A stretch of DNA of 64,000 nt from Cinnamomum chago (taxonomy: Eukaryota > Streptophyta > Magnoliopsida > Laurales > Lauraceae): NCBI GenBank assembly GCA_038049695.1, contig CP142459.1:73197001-73261000 (forward strand), in the 5' to 3' direction. The notes under the pieces were generated by a model. That model was not told the DNA's origin. It made no database searches and saw only the letters and a program-made list of their open reading frames with translations. The position numbers and the translations under genes were made by a program. Of this stretch, positions 34,888 through 46,851 are shown piece after piece. The first letter of the stretch is position 1. Each line of letters starts with the position of its first letter.

Positions 34888-37800
34888 GTTGGCGCCGTCT
34901 GTGGGGACGGATAAGAAACTTGTCAAACCAAATTAGCAAAGTCATGCCTCCGAAAACTAGAAATGGTGGCGAAGGCTCTTCCAAATCCCAGAAAATCCCT
35001 TCGTTCCCTCTAGTGGCCCCCACGGTGCCACCACCACCTTTTCTCCCACTCCTAGTGCTGACGGAGATTCCACAAACGGAGGTTCCACCAGGATTTTCCC
35101 TGCCTCCGGACCCATCAGCGGTCCCCCATCAAAAGAGATCGGGGGGAAAATCTACTCGCGTACTAGTAGAAGGTGTCGTCCAATCCAACTCCTCATCCAG
35201 GGTGTTCATGACGCTCCCCCGACGAGATGATCGCCAGATACTTCCTCCCTGCCATAATGCTCAGCCACCTTAGCATCCCTAGCAAAATATTTCCTTACCA
35301 AGTCCTCAACGACGGGGCAAGACCCCTGAGGGGACCAGGTCCCTCACTCTCATCACCTCACTCATAATGACGCTCAGTCATTTCACCAAATCGATGAAGA
35401 AGATGACCCACTACTGGAGGACCTTAAGGTCTAGAACCAAGTCATCCAATAGAAAAATGAGTTGATTCGTCAACTCCAAGAGCAGCTCAGAACAAAGGAG
35501 AAGAGGACCCGCGCTCCGCTCCCCGGACACCCACAAGACCCTGTAAACAGACATGATTTAAGGCAAATCCTGAATAGTAAAAGAAGAGACCGCTGTGAGG
35601 AGGGCTCCAACAGCAGCCACCCACGCAGTGACTCCAGGAGATTGCGCCGAGAACCGAAGTCACCCCAGCCAGAGTCGCCACGACCGGAGAACGTTGTGGA
35701 CTTGAGAGAATGGATTGGCCGCCACGTCAGGCGGGAGGTCCAGCACAAGTTAGCTGAGGTCGGCCTCAACCGAGACCAGCTGGACCCTTACGACGCAGAA
35801 GACCAAGGGACGTCTCCTTTCTCTCAGGAGATAAAAGACTTCTCTCTCCCCAAGAGATTCAGCGTCCCAAGGTTCATCCTCTATGCCGGAGCCTCGGACC
35901 CCGCGACACACCTTCGACACTTCACTCAGCGAATGTCGGTCTAGGGGGACGTCGGTCACCTGAACTGTAGAGTCTTCTCCTCCAGTTTAGGCGACCTCCC
36001 CCTCAGGTGGTTCTGCGCGCTTCCCGCATGATCGATCTCAAGTTGGCAGCAACTCCGGAACTCCTTCGTCGAAAAATTTCAGGCGCACAGAGTCATCCCG
36101 AAGACAGGTGGCAACCTCATGGCGATCCAGATGAGGGAAACCGAGAACGTCACTAAATTCGCCAAAAGGTTTTGGACAATCTATAGCTAGATCGAGAATG
36201 CCAAAGATGATATTGCCATCATGTGCTTCCAACAGGCTCTGCTCCCAGGCAGTGAGCTCTATAAGGATCTGATCAAAGACCCTGTTGTCACGATGAAAGC
36301 ACTGATGGCCAGGGTGAACCGGTACATCAAGCAGGAGGAAGATGAGGCCCGAGGTTATGAGAGATTTGGCCTCTTGCAAAGAGACCGACCTCCTAGAGGA
36401 GACAAAAAATTCTCCAAGAGGACGCCAGACAGGAAGGAGGCCCCCATAAGTTCGGCAGCCTTCTCGGCCTCCACCTCTGGGGGCAATAAAGGGTCAAAGT
36501 TCAAGACCGACAAACCGGCCGGTGACTCTTACAAGGCCGTCAATACGATCTTCAAAGAGACCATCTATAGGCTCCTCGGGAAGATCAAGACAGAACCTTA
36601 CTTCCAATGGCCGCAGCCGATGAAAGGCGACCCATCCACCTGAGACTAGAGCAAATTCTGCTCTTACCATAAGCAGAGTGGGCACATGACTGAGGATTGC
36701 ATGGCCCTTAAGTCCCACCTCGAAAGGCTCGTCAAGGTTGGACACCTCAGAGACTACATCAAGGATGGTGGAAGGGTCAACTGGACCCAACAGCGCCGGC
36801 ACGAAGAGGATCCAGACAGTGACGAGCCCGCATGCATCATCAATGTCATCCACTTAGCACCCGCCCCCCGAGGGAGTAACCAAGCTCGCGCCGAGGCCAG
36901 GAGGGCCTCCCACGGTAAGTAAGTGCTGATGGCCGAGCTGGGGCCTGCACCAAAGAGGGCTCGGAAAGAGCAACCCAAGATTTGGTTCTCGGACGAGGAC
37001 TTAGAAGGAGTCCAGCTCCCCCACAATGACCCACTGATTCTCACCTTGCGGTTAAAAAACTACACGGTGAAGCGCATTCTTGTGGATCCCGGGAGCTCGT
37101 CCGAGATCCTCTACTTCGACTGCTTCAAGAGACTTGGCCTAACGGAAGAAGATCTACAGGAGGCCCGCACTCCCTTGGTGGGCTTCAGCGCAAAGCCAGT
37201 GTATCCCAAAGGGAAGGTCTCCCCAGACATCCAGATCGAAGGCGCCACCAAGACCGCCACCTTCCTGGTAGTTGATGCACCGTCCCCGTACAATGTGATA
37301 ATGGGACGAACTTGGCTGCATGACATGGAAGCAGTGCCCTCCACCCTTCACCAAAAGCTCAAATTCCCGTTGGAGAAAGCCAGCGGAAGAATTGAGGTAA
37401 TAACTGTTCAAGGAGATCAGCAAATGGCCAAGCAGTGTCTGCTGGCTGTGATGCTCGACGAAGTGGAGCCGCTGCAGGTGCATATGGCCGAGCTCGAGGC
37501 CGAGGTCAGGGATGTTGGTTGATCGGCAGAGCAAAAAAGCATAGAAGACCTGACCGAGGTCAGGATCCATCCCGACGACCCGAAAGGTATTTTCTGCTAG
37601 GGAGCCAACTCCTTAAAAATCAGAAGTCTGAACTGCTCGACATTTTGTTACAGAACAAAGACGTCTTCGCCTAGACCCCATACGAAATACCAGGCATCGA
37701 CTTCGAGATCATGTGCCACAAGCTAAACGTGGACCCCAAACACAAACCAGTGGTACAAAAGGCTCGCAGAACAGGGGTCCCGCAAACCGAGGCAGTGATC

Positions 37801-39566
37801 GAGGAAGTCGAGAAGCTCCTAGAGGCTGGGGCAATTAGAGGCGTGCACTATCCAGAGTGGCTGGCCAACACGGTCATGGTCAAAAAGAAAAATGACAAAT
37901 GGAGAGTCTGCGTGGACTTCATGGATCTCAACAAGGCCTGCCCCAAGGACAACTTCCCTCTCTCGAAGATCGACCAGATGATCAACGCCACCGCGGGGTA
38001 TGACAGAATGAGTTTCCTCGATGCCTACCGAAGTTACCATCAAATTCCAATGCACATGCCTGATGAAGAAAAAACTACATTCATAACCCCTTGGGGCATT
38101 TACTGTTACAAAGTGATGCCCTTTGGGTTAAAAAACGTCGGGCAACTTACCAGAGGCTAGTCACAAAGATGTTCCAAGCCCAGCTCGGAAAAACTCTGGA
38201 AGTCTACATTGACGACATGGTCGTCAAGTCTAAAAGGTCCCAGGACCACTTATCAAACCTACGCCAGACGTTTGCCACCCTCAAAGAGTTCCAGCTCAAG
38301 TTGAACGCTTCCAAATGTGCATTCGATGTCGGCTCCAGAAAGTTCCTGGGAAGCCTGGTCACCCGCAGAGGGATTGAAGCGAACCCAGAACAGATCTCGG
38401 CGATCCAGACAATCTAGAGCCCGACCTCGACAAAACAGGTTCAGAGACTCACAGGGATGGCCGCCGCACTGAACCGCTTCATCAGTCGCGCCTCGGACAA
38501 ATGTCGCCCTTTCTTCCAGCTCTTGAAGAAGAGCTTCAAGTTTCAATGGACTCCAGATTGTGATCAAGCTCTCTAGTTACTCAAAGACTATCTCTCTTCC
38601 GCACCACTGCTCTCCACTCCAACACGAGGTGACATTTTCTACCTCTACTTGGCGGTCTCGGATCATGCTGTGAGCTCGGTGCTAGTTAAAGAGGAAGGCA
38701 AGCAATAACAGTCTATATACTATACGAGCAAGATCCTGCTCGACGCCGAGATCATATATCTTCCACTTGAGAAACTTGCATTGGCGCTCGTCAGCGCCTT
38801 TCGCAAACTCTCTCATTACTTCCAGACACACACAGTAGTGGTTGTAACAGAGCATCCCCTCAAGTCTCTCTTCAGGAAGGCGGACTTTTCTGGCCAAATT
38901 TCAAAATGGGCGGTCGAGTTGGGCCAGTTCGACATCCAGTATCACCCCAGGACGGCGATCAAAGCCCAGATCTTGGCCGATTTCATTGTGAAATTCACCG
39001 CTCCTAGTTCGGCGCCAGCACCGCTCGATACCGAACTGGGGGGCAACAAGGAGGATGAGGGAACCGAAACAGAACAAGACTGATCTTGGAAATAGTTTCT
39101 TGATTCAGCTTGGAAGGTCTTAGTTGACGGATCCTCGACGCCCAAAAGAGCTGGCACTGGCGTAGTCCTCCAATCTCGAGAAGGCCTCGTCATCGAGCAA
39201 TCCTTTACCCTTAACTTCAAAGCATCCAATAACGAAGATGAGTATGAAGCACTGATAGCGGGTCTCGGCAGCGCTAAAACCCTGGGGGCACGTCGGCTAG
39301 TAGTTTTCAGCGATTCCCAACTGGTGACGAGCCAGCTGAGCGGAGACTACCAAGCCCGTGACGAAAGGATGGCAGCCTACTTGATCCACACGAAGCAACT
39401 CCTCTCTCAATTCCAGAAAGTCGAAGTGAAGTAGATCGGCATAGAGTCCAATTGCCATGCAGATGCTCTCTCCAACCTAGCCTCAGCTGTAGAGGCCGGA
39501 AAGAAAAGGACGATTGAAATAAAAATGCTGGACAAACCGAGTATAGAGCCTCAGCCACCTCGGCAG

Positions 39567-41287
39567 TGTTAGGGATTTTGTGTTATTGCAATTTGATGGA
39601 TGTATTAACATTTTAGCATCATTTGAATTTTCACAGTTGCATTGATTTAGAAAATCTTGAAATCTTGCTTTACACATGCATTGTTAGAAATATTGATTTA
39701 TGCATGGTTTGTTTTTAAACTTGGATGCAATTAGATTTGAAAATAAGTTTTATGAATCAAGCAAGCCTATGAGTTTTAAATCTTTCAAATCACTTTAGGC
39801 CTTTTATGTTTCATGATTTTAACCCTCTTAGTTTGATTTAAATAATGATTTCAAGCTTGATTTAGTGGCCCAAAAGTTCCCACAAGAAATCACTTTGAAA
39901 AATGCAATTTTAGGGAATTTTGGTCCCAGGCCCGGGTCGACCTGCAGTGTGGCCGGTAGACCGGCCCCACACTGCGCGGTTGATTGGGAAAGAGCCGTTG
40001 GCTCCTTTTTCAAACGGTCAGATTTTAGACCGTTGAAGGCCAGGTCGACCGGGGAGACGCAGGAACTCAATTTTTTTAGTATAAATACAAGTTCATTCCT
40101 TTGGAAAAGTTGTTGAAAAAGGGAGGAACCAAGAGCCACTCTTGAGGTGTTTTGAGACAAAGAAAAGGGGATGAACTAAGAGAGATCAAGGGATCATTAG
40201 TGAAGTTAAAGCTTGGATCAATGAAGTTAAATCTCTAAGTAAGCTTTACTTTTTATTAATCATATGTTATATGCTTTGCTTAATTTATTGGTAAATGATT
40301 TTTAGCATTATAACTATGATGTGTTGAATCCATTCTTCATTTAATCTTTGACCTAAGTTGGATTGGATTCTTTTACCATTGATTTCAAACTATGTTGTTT
40401 TAAAATCTTCATTAATCATGCTTAGCCAAAATCTTTGTTTTCTTTTATAGCATGATTCATTTTCTTGGTCGAATCTTCATTTGTTGTTTTCATTCATTTG
40501 AACTTTAGTTAAATTAATTTGGTTTTGAAAACAACATTGCACATGCATCACATGTTCTAAGTTAACAAATTTCATACAACTTGTGAGCTCTTGATTTTCA
40601 TGTCATTAACAAGTTTGTATTCATACATGTGATTTGCATTTCATTTCAATCAAAAATCTTTTATGTGCCTTAAACTTTTAAATGCTTTGAGCATATATTG
40701 ATTGAGCCTTCTTTTTAAACTTGATTGAAGTTATCACACACACACATCATGAGCATACATCTTTGCATTCATTTAGTGTTTGTGTGAGTTAGTTTTTCAC
40801 TTTCATATCCGCCTATTTTAGCGGCAAATATATTGAGCTTAAATTGTATCTCTTAGAGTGTTTTTGTATAGACACCTTCTTAGAGAAATCTTTCATTTGT
40901 AAAGGTTATTGCTTAGCTAAGAAAAGCACATTGTAAAGGTTATTGCTTAACCTTGGAAAAGCATCGTGTAGAGGTTGTTGTTTAGCCTAGAAAAATAATA
41001 TTGTAAAGGTTATTGCTTAGCCTATTAAAAAGCATAGTTAGTGAAAATCCGGTGGGGTGATTGGATCACAAGCTGGTAGTGGATGTAGGCATTGAGGTCG
41101 AACCACTATAAATCTTTGTGTAGTGGTGTTTGCTTGTGGTGATTGTTTTATTAGCTTCCGCATCTTGTTTGATAAATCATCACTTGTGACTAGTTTATTT
41201 TTAAGAAGTTAAAATTGGTTAAAATTGGTCACTAATTGTAGCTCACCCTATTCACCCCCCCTCTAGGGTTCCGATCCAGGACTTTCA
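39567..41287. mobile_element. Solo LTR (SIRE-like copia type), 1.72 kb, inside the Tat element
   Basis: It begins TGTTAGGGATTTTG, ends GATCCAGGACTTTCA, and is flanked by the duplication GGCAG (39,562-39,566 and 41,288-41,292). A TATA-like TATAAATACAAG (about 40,081) and the end block TATTCACCCCCCCTCTAGGG are like copia SIRE-type LTRs. No internal element sequence remains, so it is a solo LTR. It lies between the second RNase H and integrase of the Tat element and is therefore younger. Confidence 0.85.
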
Positions 41288-42619
41288 GGCAGATTCTGTA
41301 TGCCGACCTCGGCCCGAGCTGGATGGATCCGGTCGTAGCATACTTGAAAGAAGATCAGCTCCCCGAAGATAGAAATGAAGCTTACAATGTCAGAATAAAA
41401 GCAACTCGCTTTTGGTTATCTCCAGATGGAAAACTCTACAGAAAATCGTTCTCTGGACCTTATCTCCAGTGCGTCCACCCAAGCAAGATCGAAGACTTCC
41501 TCTACGAAATCCATGAAGGAATCTGCAGGAGTCACGTCGGGGGAAGATCGTTGGCGTATCGAGCAATTGGTCAGGGCTACTGGTGGCCCTATATGCAGAA
41601 AGATGCTCAGCTCTACGCCAAGAAATGCGAGAAGTGCCAGAAGTTTTCACACTCCCTGCACCAACCACCGCAAGACCTAAGTCCTCTCTCCAACCCGTGG
41701 CCCTTCGCCCAGTGGGGGTTAGATATTGTGGGACCTCTCCACCGAACTCCAGGCAATAAGAGGTGGCTTGTAGTGGCCACAGATTAGTTTACCAAATGGA
41801 TAGAAGCCGAAGCACTACCCTCAATCACCGAGCATGACACAAGGAATTTTGTGTGGAAAGCCATCGTCACAAGATTTGGAATACCTCGAACTCTGGTCTC
41901 GGACAGCGGGACTCAGTTCGACTCCAACTTCTTCAAAACGTTCTGCTAAGAGCTCGGCATCAGGAACTACTATTCGACTCCAACCTATCCACAAAGCAAT
42001 GGGCAAGCAGAAATCTCAAACAACGAAGTACTAGATGAACTCAAGAAAAGGCTCGACCGAGCTAAAGGCAGGTGGGTAGAAGAACTGCCAAGTGTCCTTT
42101 GGGCGTACAGGACTTCCCCGAGGCGATCCACTTCGGCAACTCCTTTCTCCTTAGCCTATGGAATGGAGGCTGTGATACCTCTCGAGATCGGCCTTCCAAC
42201 CCTGAGGTCAGGCCTCTTTGACCTGGGGCAAAACGAAGTCAATCTGGTTAAAGAGCTAGACTTAGCTGAGGAACGAAGAGAGACAATAGCTATCCGCTTG
42301 GTTTCTTACCAGAGGCAGTTGGCTAGAGGATACAATCAGAAGGTTAAGGAGAGAAAATTTTCAGTTGGAGAATTAGTCTTAAAGAAAACACTCCCGGCAG
42401 ATAAGAATCTCAACGAGGGCAAGCTTGCACCAAACTGGCACAGGCCATTTAAAGTAATCTCAGGAGCTGGAAGATCGACTTACATGCTTGAAAGCATGGA
42501 TGGTAAAGAGTTACCACGACCATGGAATGCCACCCATCTCAAGAAATATTACTTTTAAAGTGTATCGAATTGTCGAATAAATGAAAGAAATTCTTGTATG
42601 TGCCTTGTCGCCCCCCAAG

Positions 42620-42950
42620 ATTTTGGCCTCGGCTTCGGTCACAGGACCAGCCTCCCTTTGGGCTTCGGTCATGGGACCGGCCTCTCTCCAGCTCGATTAT
42701 GGAACCAGCTATTTGGGCTTCCGTCACTGGACCAGCCTCTCTCTAGCTCGGTTATGGAACCAGCTATTTGGCCTTCGGTCACAGGACCCGCCTCTCTCCA
42801 ACTCGATTATGGAACCAGCTATTTGGGATTCGGTCACAGGACCAGCCTCTCTCCAGCTTGGTTGCGGAACTAGCTATCTCAGCTTCGGTCGTAGGACCAG
42901 CCTCTTTCCCTATTTTCGGCTCGATCGCGGGACCAGCCATATTGGGGGGA
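42620..42950 (+). repeat. Tandem repeats of about 55-60 bp in the Tat 3' region
   Basis: Five to six degenerate copies of TTCGGTCACAGGACCAGCCT ... CTCGATTATGGAACCAGC follow the integrase region. Tandem repeats between integrase and the 3' LTR are common in Tat elements. Confidence 0.85.
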
Positions 42951-43309
42951 TGTGCCTTATTTTTCTTAGGGTTATGGACCCCGTCTCTCCGTTAGCTCGA
43001 AATTCAAACTATCTAAACTACACTACGGATAAAACTGGTGCTCTTACACCGATCCCTTGAAAATACAATGACAGATCCTAACTCTTAAAGAAAGTGACGG
43101 GCTCGTTTATCAAAAGCAAAAGACAGAAGGCAACAGAAAGAAGAACACACAATCCGAAGAAGAATGGAATTTCATTGCATTCATGAAAAGATTAATTACA
43201 ATTCACTTTCTTACAAAAGTTGGATTACATTTCACTTTTTTCTACAAAAAAAGGTTGGATTACAATTTCACTTCACTTCCCTACTACAAAAAAAGAAATA
43301 CATTAAAAA

Positions 43310-43720
43310 TCAGGCAGCAGCCTGCGCTTCGGCGTCGTCAGTAGGAGAGGCGTCAGTGGGAGCTCGGGCTGGGGAAGGGGCAGAGCCTGATCCTGGGTCC
43401 GGGACCTGGAACCTGGTGGGGTTCTTGTATATCGAGTCGTCCTCGGGGACGCCCGCCTTATCTAAGGCAACCAGCCAGTCGCGCTCCCATACTTTGTCCC
43501 GAATGGCCAGGACCTGCGCCTCATATGCGGTTGTTGCCTCGGCCACCCCCTCGTCGAAGGCTGCCTTGGTTTCAGCTTCTAGCTTAGCCTTGGCTTCTTC
43601 GGTCTGCTCGTCCATTTTCTTTTTACATTCTTCGGCCTCGGCCTTCGCAGCCTCCACCTCGGCGAGGAGACTCTGGATCAGTTCTTCTTGTTCGGTCGCC
43701 CTCTTCTTCCCCTCCTCCAA
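43310..43720 (-). other. Antisense frame 1 of the Tat element (coiled-coil type)
   Basis: A 136-residue antisense frame is rich in Glu, Lys and Ala (EEVEAAKAEAEECKKKMDEQ-like heptads), with an Ala/Pro/Asp-rich end. It is a probable coiled coil. It is a part of the fossil element, since antisense extra genes are known in Tat relatives such as Grande. Function unknown. Confidence 0.55.
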
Positions 43721-44463
43721 GGCAGCCTCCAGTTCCTTCTTCTGGGCCTCCGCCTTCGCTTTTTAGGTGCCATTCTGCCGGGCTCTCTCCAGTTGCAGTG
43801 AGACCTCTGCACTAGCTGAACTTAAAGATCATTACACTCACCAAAAGCGCCGCCTGCATCGACGCCAGCGCCAGCGTCATATCATCTGCTTCCCTATGCC
43901 TGGCCAAGCCTTTAGGCAGTGAGCAGGCTCCGGCCAGGGCCGCCATCACGAGAGGATTCCCAGTTACCTGGTCCTCTACCGTGATGGGCCTCCCGGGGCC
44001 GATCTATAGAATCGGCCTCCATGGGGCAGGCCCTGGGAGTGGCACCTCGGAGACCCTGGGGACATCCTCGACCGAGGCCTCAGTCCTGGCCCTCTTCCTA
44101 GCCCGAATGTCCTCCTCTGCGACTCCCCCTGTTCGCCGTCCCTCCTCCAAATTCGGGGGCGGCGAAAGGGCCCTATCAGCAGCGGGTGGCGAAGGAGCCC
44201 GGGGAGCTCAGCTAGCACTGTCGAACACGAGCGAGCTCAGATCCTTAAGGGAGCGCGACGCGGCGGCATCTCCTCCGAAGAGTTATACTCCTCGATTGCT
44301 TTCTGCACCTCGGCCGAAGGCGCTCTAGATCCCGAGGCTCCTTGGTGACCCGAGCTCGTCGAGGCAGGCTCCGGCTCAGACCTCCTCTTGATAAATGATT
44401 GATATTTTGGCTCGTAGCCAAGCAGTTCGAAAGCAGCTTGGCCCTTGTGTCCGCGATATCTTC

Positions 44464-45144
44464 TTAGTCTTTCGAACCACTCGATATTTCTTTGCCACCC
44501 GTCTCGGCGCTCTTCTTGCTTCCTCTCACGAGCGTCTGCATAGAGCAAAGGAATATTAGTTCGGCAGATACAAAAGGAAAAATAGAATTCAGAAAGTGTC
44601 GGTGATTACTCGGAGGAGCCCCTAAGCGACGAGGTATCTTGAACAATCTTCCTGGCTCGGTCTCAGCCTCACCGACCTCCCAGTTGCCCGAGACGAATAG
44701 GCGAACGTCTCTGGCGTATTTGTTGGAATCCTCTAGGGCATGAACGAACAGATCACGCCTCACCTTGACCCGGAGATAAAATGTGTTGTCATCCGCGGCC
44801 GACTTACAAAGGTCATAGGTATCCTCGATGTCATGGACACCGAGGTCGGTACCGAGAATCCTATTGATTTCGACCGTGCCCATAATGATTTTGAAACTAT
44901 TGGGCATAAGTTGACAAGGACAAAGCCTCCACTTAATGAGGCATATCCTGAGGAACGGGTGCAGAGGGAATCTGACCCCGCCCTCGACGACGACAACTAA
45001 GGGGAACGACATCCACCTGTCACGAAATTTCCGACCATCATAGGGGTCGTCTGGCCTAACCAGAACGTCGTCTGGCACCCCATACCTGTCCCGAAACTCG
45101 TCCAGGGCCGTGGGAGTATCTAATAATCGCCTGCAAATTCCCAT
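44464..45144 (-). other. Antisense frame 2 of the Tat element (plant transposon domain type)
   Basis: A 226-residue antisense frame begins MGICRRLLDTPTALDEFRDR and contains FPLHPFLRICLIKWRLCPCQ, which I recognise as the 'putative plant transposon protein' domain found in antisense genes of Tat-lineage elements. Part of the fossil; function unknown. Confidence 0.6.
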
Positions 45145-45741
45145 CCTAGGAAACTAAAAAGAAAGAGGGGGGGGGGGAACAGGCAAACAGAGGACTACAG
45201 AAACCCTACAGTAACAGGTGAAAAGCAGAAAACCCTCAAAACAGGGGTAAAACGGAACGGAGGCGCGACATGGGACTTACTGACGCGGGCTTAAAGAGGT
45301 TAGTCTCTTTAGGGACGACGTAGCAGAGACGAAAGTTCTTCCTGCGAAAATTCTTCTTCTCAGAGTAGCAAAAATGGAGACAGAAGGGAGAAGCCTCCCT
45401 ACTTATAGGGACGGAGGCGCCGTTTCAGATTTCAAAAAACGGGGCGTGCGAAGCGTCACGCCATTTACTGCGCACATCTCATCATGAGAGTCACACAGCC
45501 AATCGTACTATGACACGTGGCAGCGCCAGTTCATCTTTCGCAATAATTCAGACGTGCCATTTATTACTCTGAGTAGACGAAACGACACGGGTGTACCATT
45601 GCCATTAGCCATCTTAGGCGAATGAGACGACATTTTGAGACAAATCGCGTCACTAGCCGATACATTCGACGAACCCTCTCGTACCACTTAACTCCCGACC
45701 TCGGGATCATAGACCACCGAGCTCCGGAGCTAGGGGGCAAT

Positions 45742-46456
45742 TGTGTGGGGAGATTCTCTAGTGGCAGTAGTTATGCTAATCAGTCCCAGGTTAGATTATC
45801 CTGATCTCGGCCAATGCACATCGAGCTTAGCTAAGGTTCAGCCTGGAGGTTCCGAAGTTCATCTCGGTGAAGGTTTCTGCGGGGTCTCATCTTGGTCTCG
45901 GTGAAGATATCTGCAAAGGCTCGTCTCTGTCTCAGTCCTGACCGGGTCTCGGTCTCTGCTGTCATTCAGCCATAAATGCGCTGACGTAGAGACAAACAAC
46001 GAACTGACAAGAAGCGTGGGCGCCCGATCTAGATAAGTAGACATGCTTATCTAACAATCACATCAGCAGTCATTGGGACATGGTCCGATGGGACATTTCC
46101 CTTTTTACCTACCCCCACTCAGGGGGCAAAGTACAGGTCGATGGGATCTCCTTCTCCACCTACCCCCACTAAGGGGTCTGATCCAATGATGACACTCACT
46201 ACTATATATATACGCATGAGGTAAAACCACCAAAGGTATGAAAAACAGAGACATACACACTCTCTTCTTCTTTCCTCATCAGTTCAGTCACAAAACTAAC
46301 TCAAGCATCGGAGTGCCTTCGGCTGCCTACAGCCAGGGGCTCTGACCTTCTGCATTTGCTTTTCTTTCAGGTTTCCAGGAGGCTAATCCTTCCCAAATAA
46401 TCAAACCGAGAGCCTGATTCTCTCCTAACCAAATCCATAATTTTTAGGCACTTACA
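45742..46456 (+). repeat. Right LTR of the Tat element
   Basis: Matches 34,173-34,887 with roughly 5 percent divergence. It is followed by the AGTGT target duplication. Confidence 0.93.
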
Positions 46457-46461
46457 AGTGT

Positions 46462-46851
46462 TAACAAGTGGGCCGTCAAAGCGTTCATACTAAAAGAAAT
46501 TCCCATCTACAGAATGTCTCAGCAAAAGGGATTGATACAACTATAAAAAATGAGAGGGCACATGTGGATAGATAAGAGGTGCTATGTTTGGCACGTGTAT
46601 GTTGATCAGTACAATGACTGTACCACAAATTACAAGGATTGTAATATAATGGCAGGTTAGCTGTTTGTAAGATAACAATTTAAAGAGGAAACCACAGAAA
46701 AACAGTTATCAGGTCCAATAAGACTGCTAAATCTTCTATCCGAAATGCACAATGGATGGATAACCATCCATTCTACTGGAAATCAAACTAATTGCAGTTC
46801 CAGGTAGCCTACCCGAAATCACAAGTTGTTTGAGTGTTAAGGAAAAGTAAC
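46462..46851. other. Region between the Tat element and the RFS1-like exon
   Basis: No coding sequence was recognised on either strand. It should be intron 1 of the RFS1-like gene on the minus strand. A 13-bp match (GAAATTCCCATCT) occurs here near 46,498 and again near 34,135 left of the Tat element, probably by chance. Confidence 0.5.

Larger units (their letters stand above)
34173..46456 (+). mobile_element. Ty3/gypsy fossil, Tat lineage, full length with both LTRs
   Basis: LTRs of 715 bp lie at 34,173-34,887 and 45,742-46,456 (TGTGTGGGGAG ... CACTTACA), flanked by AGTGT (34,168-34,172 and 46,457-46,461). Just inside the left LTR is the primer-binding site TGGCGCCGTCTGTGGGGA, common in Tat elements; a purine tract (GAGCTAGGGGGCAA) precedes the right LTR. 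In order on the plus strand: gag with a zinc knuckle (about 34,940-36,780), protease (36,920-37,520), RT (37,700-38,420), RNase H (38,560-39,080), a second RNase H typical of the Tat lineage (39,110-39,480), and integrase (41,300-42,555). Two antisense frames follow. The LTRs differ by roughly 5 percent, suggesting insertion a few million years ago, perhaps more if the host mutates slowly. It is broken, with about ten or more interruptions, and carries a solo LTR at 39,567-41,287. Confidence 0.93.

Noticed and set aside
42581-43060. Repeat protein of 159 residues
   Set aside because: Open frames in all phases of the Tat-element tandem repeat; no conserved domain.
43164-43766. Ser/Ala-rich plus-strand frame
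   Set aside because: Shadow of the antisense coiled-coil frame of the Tat element.
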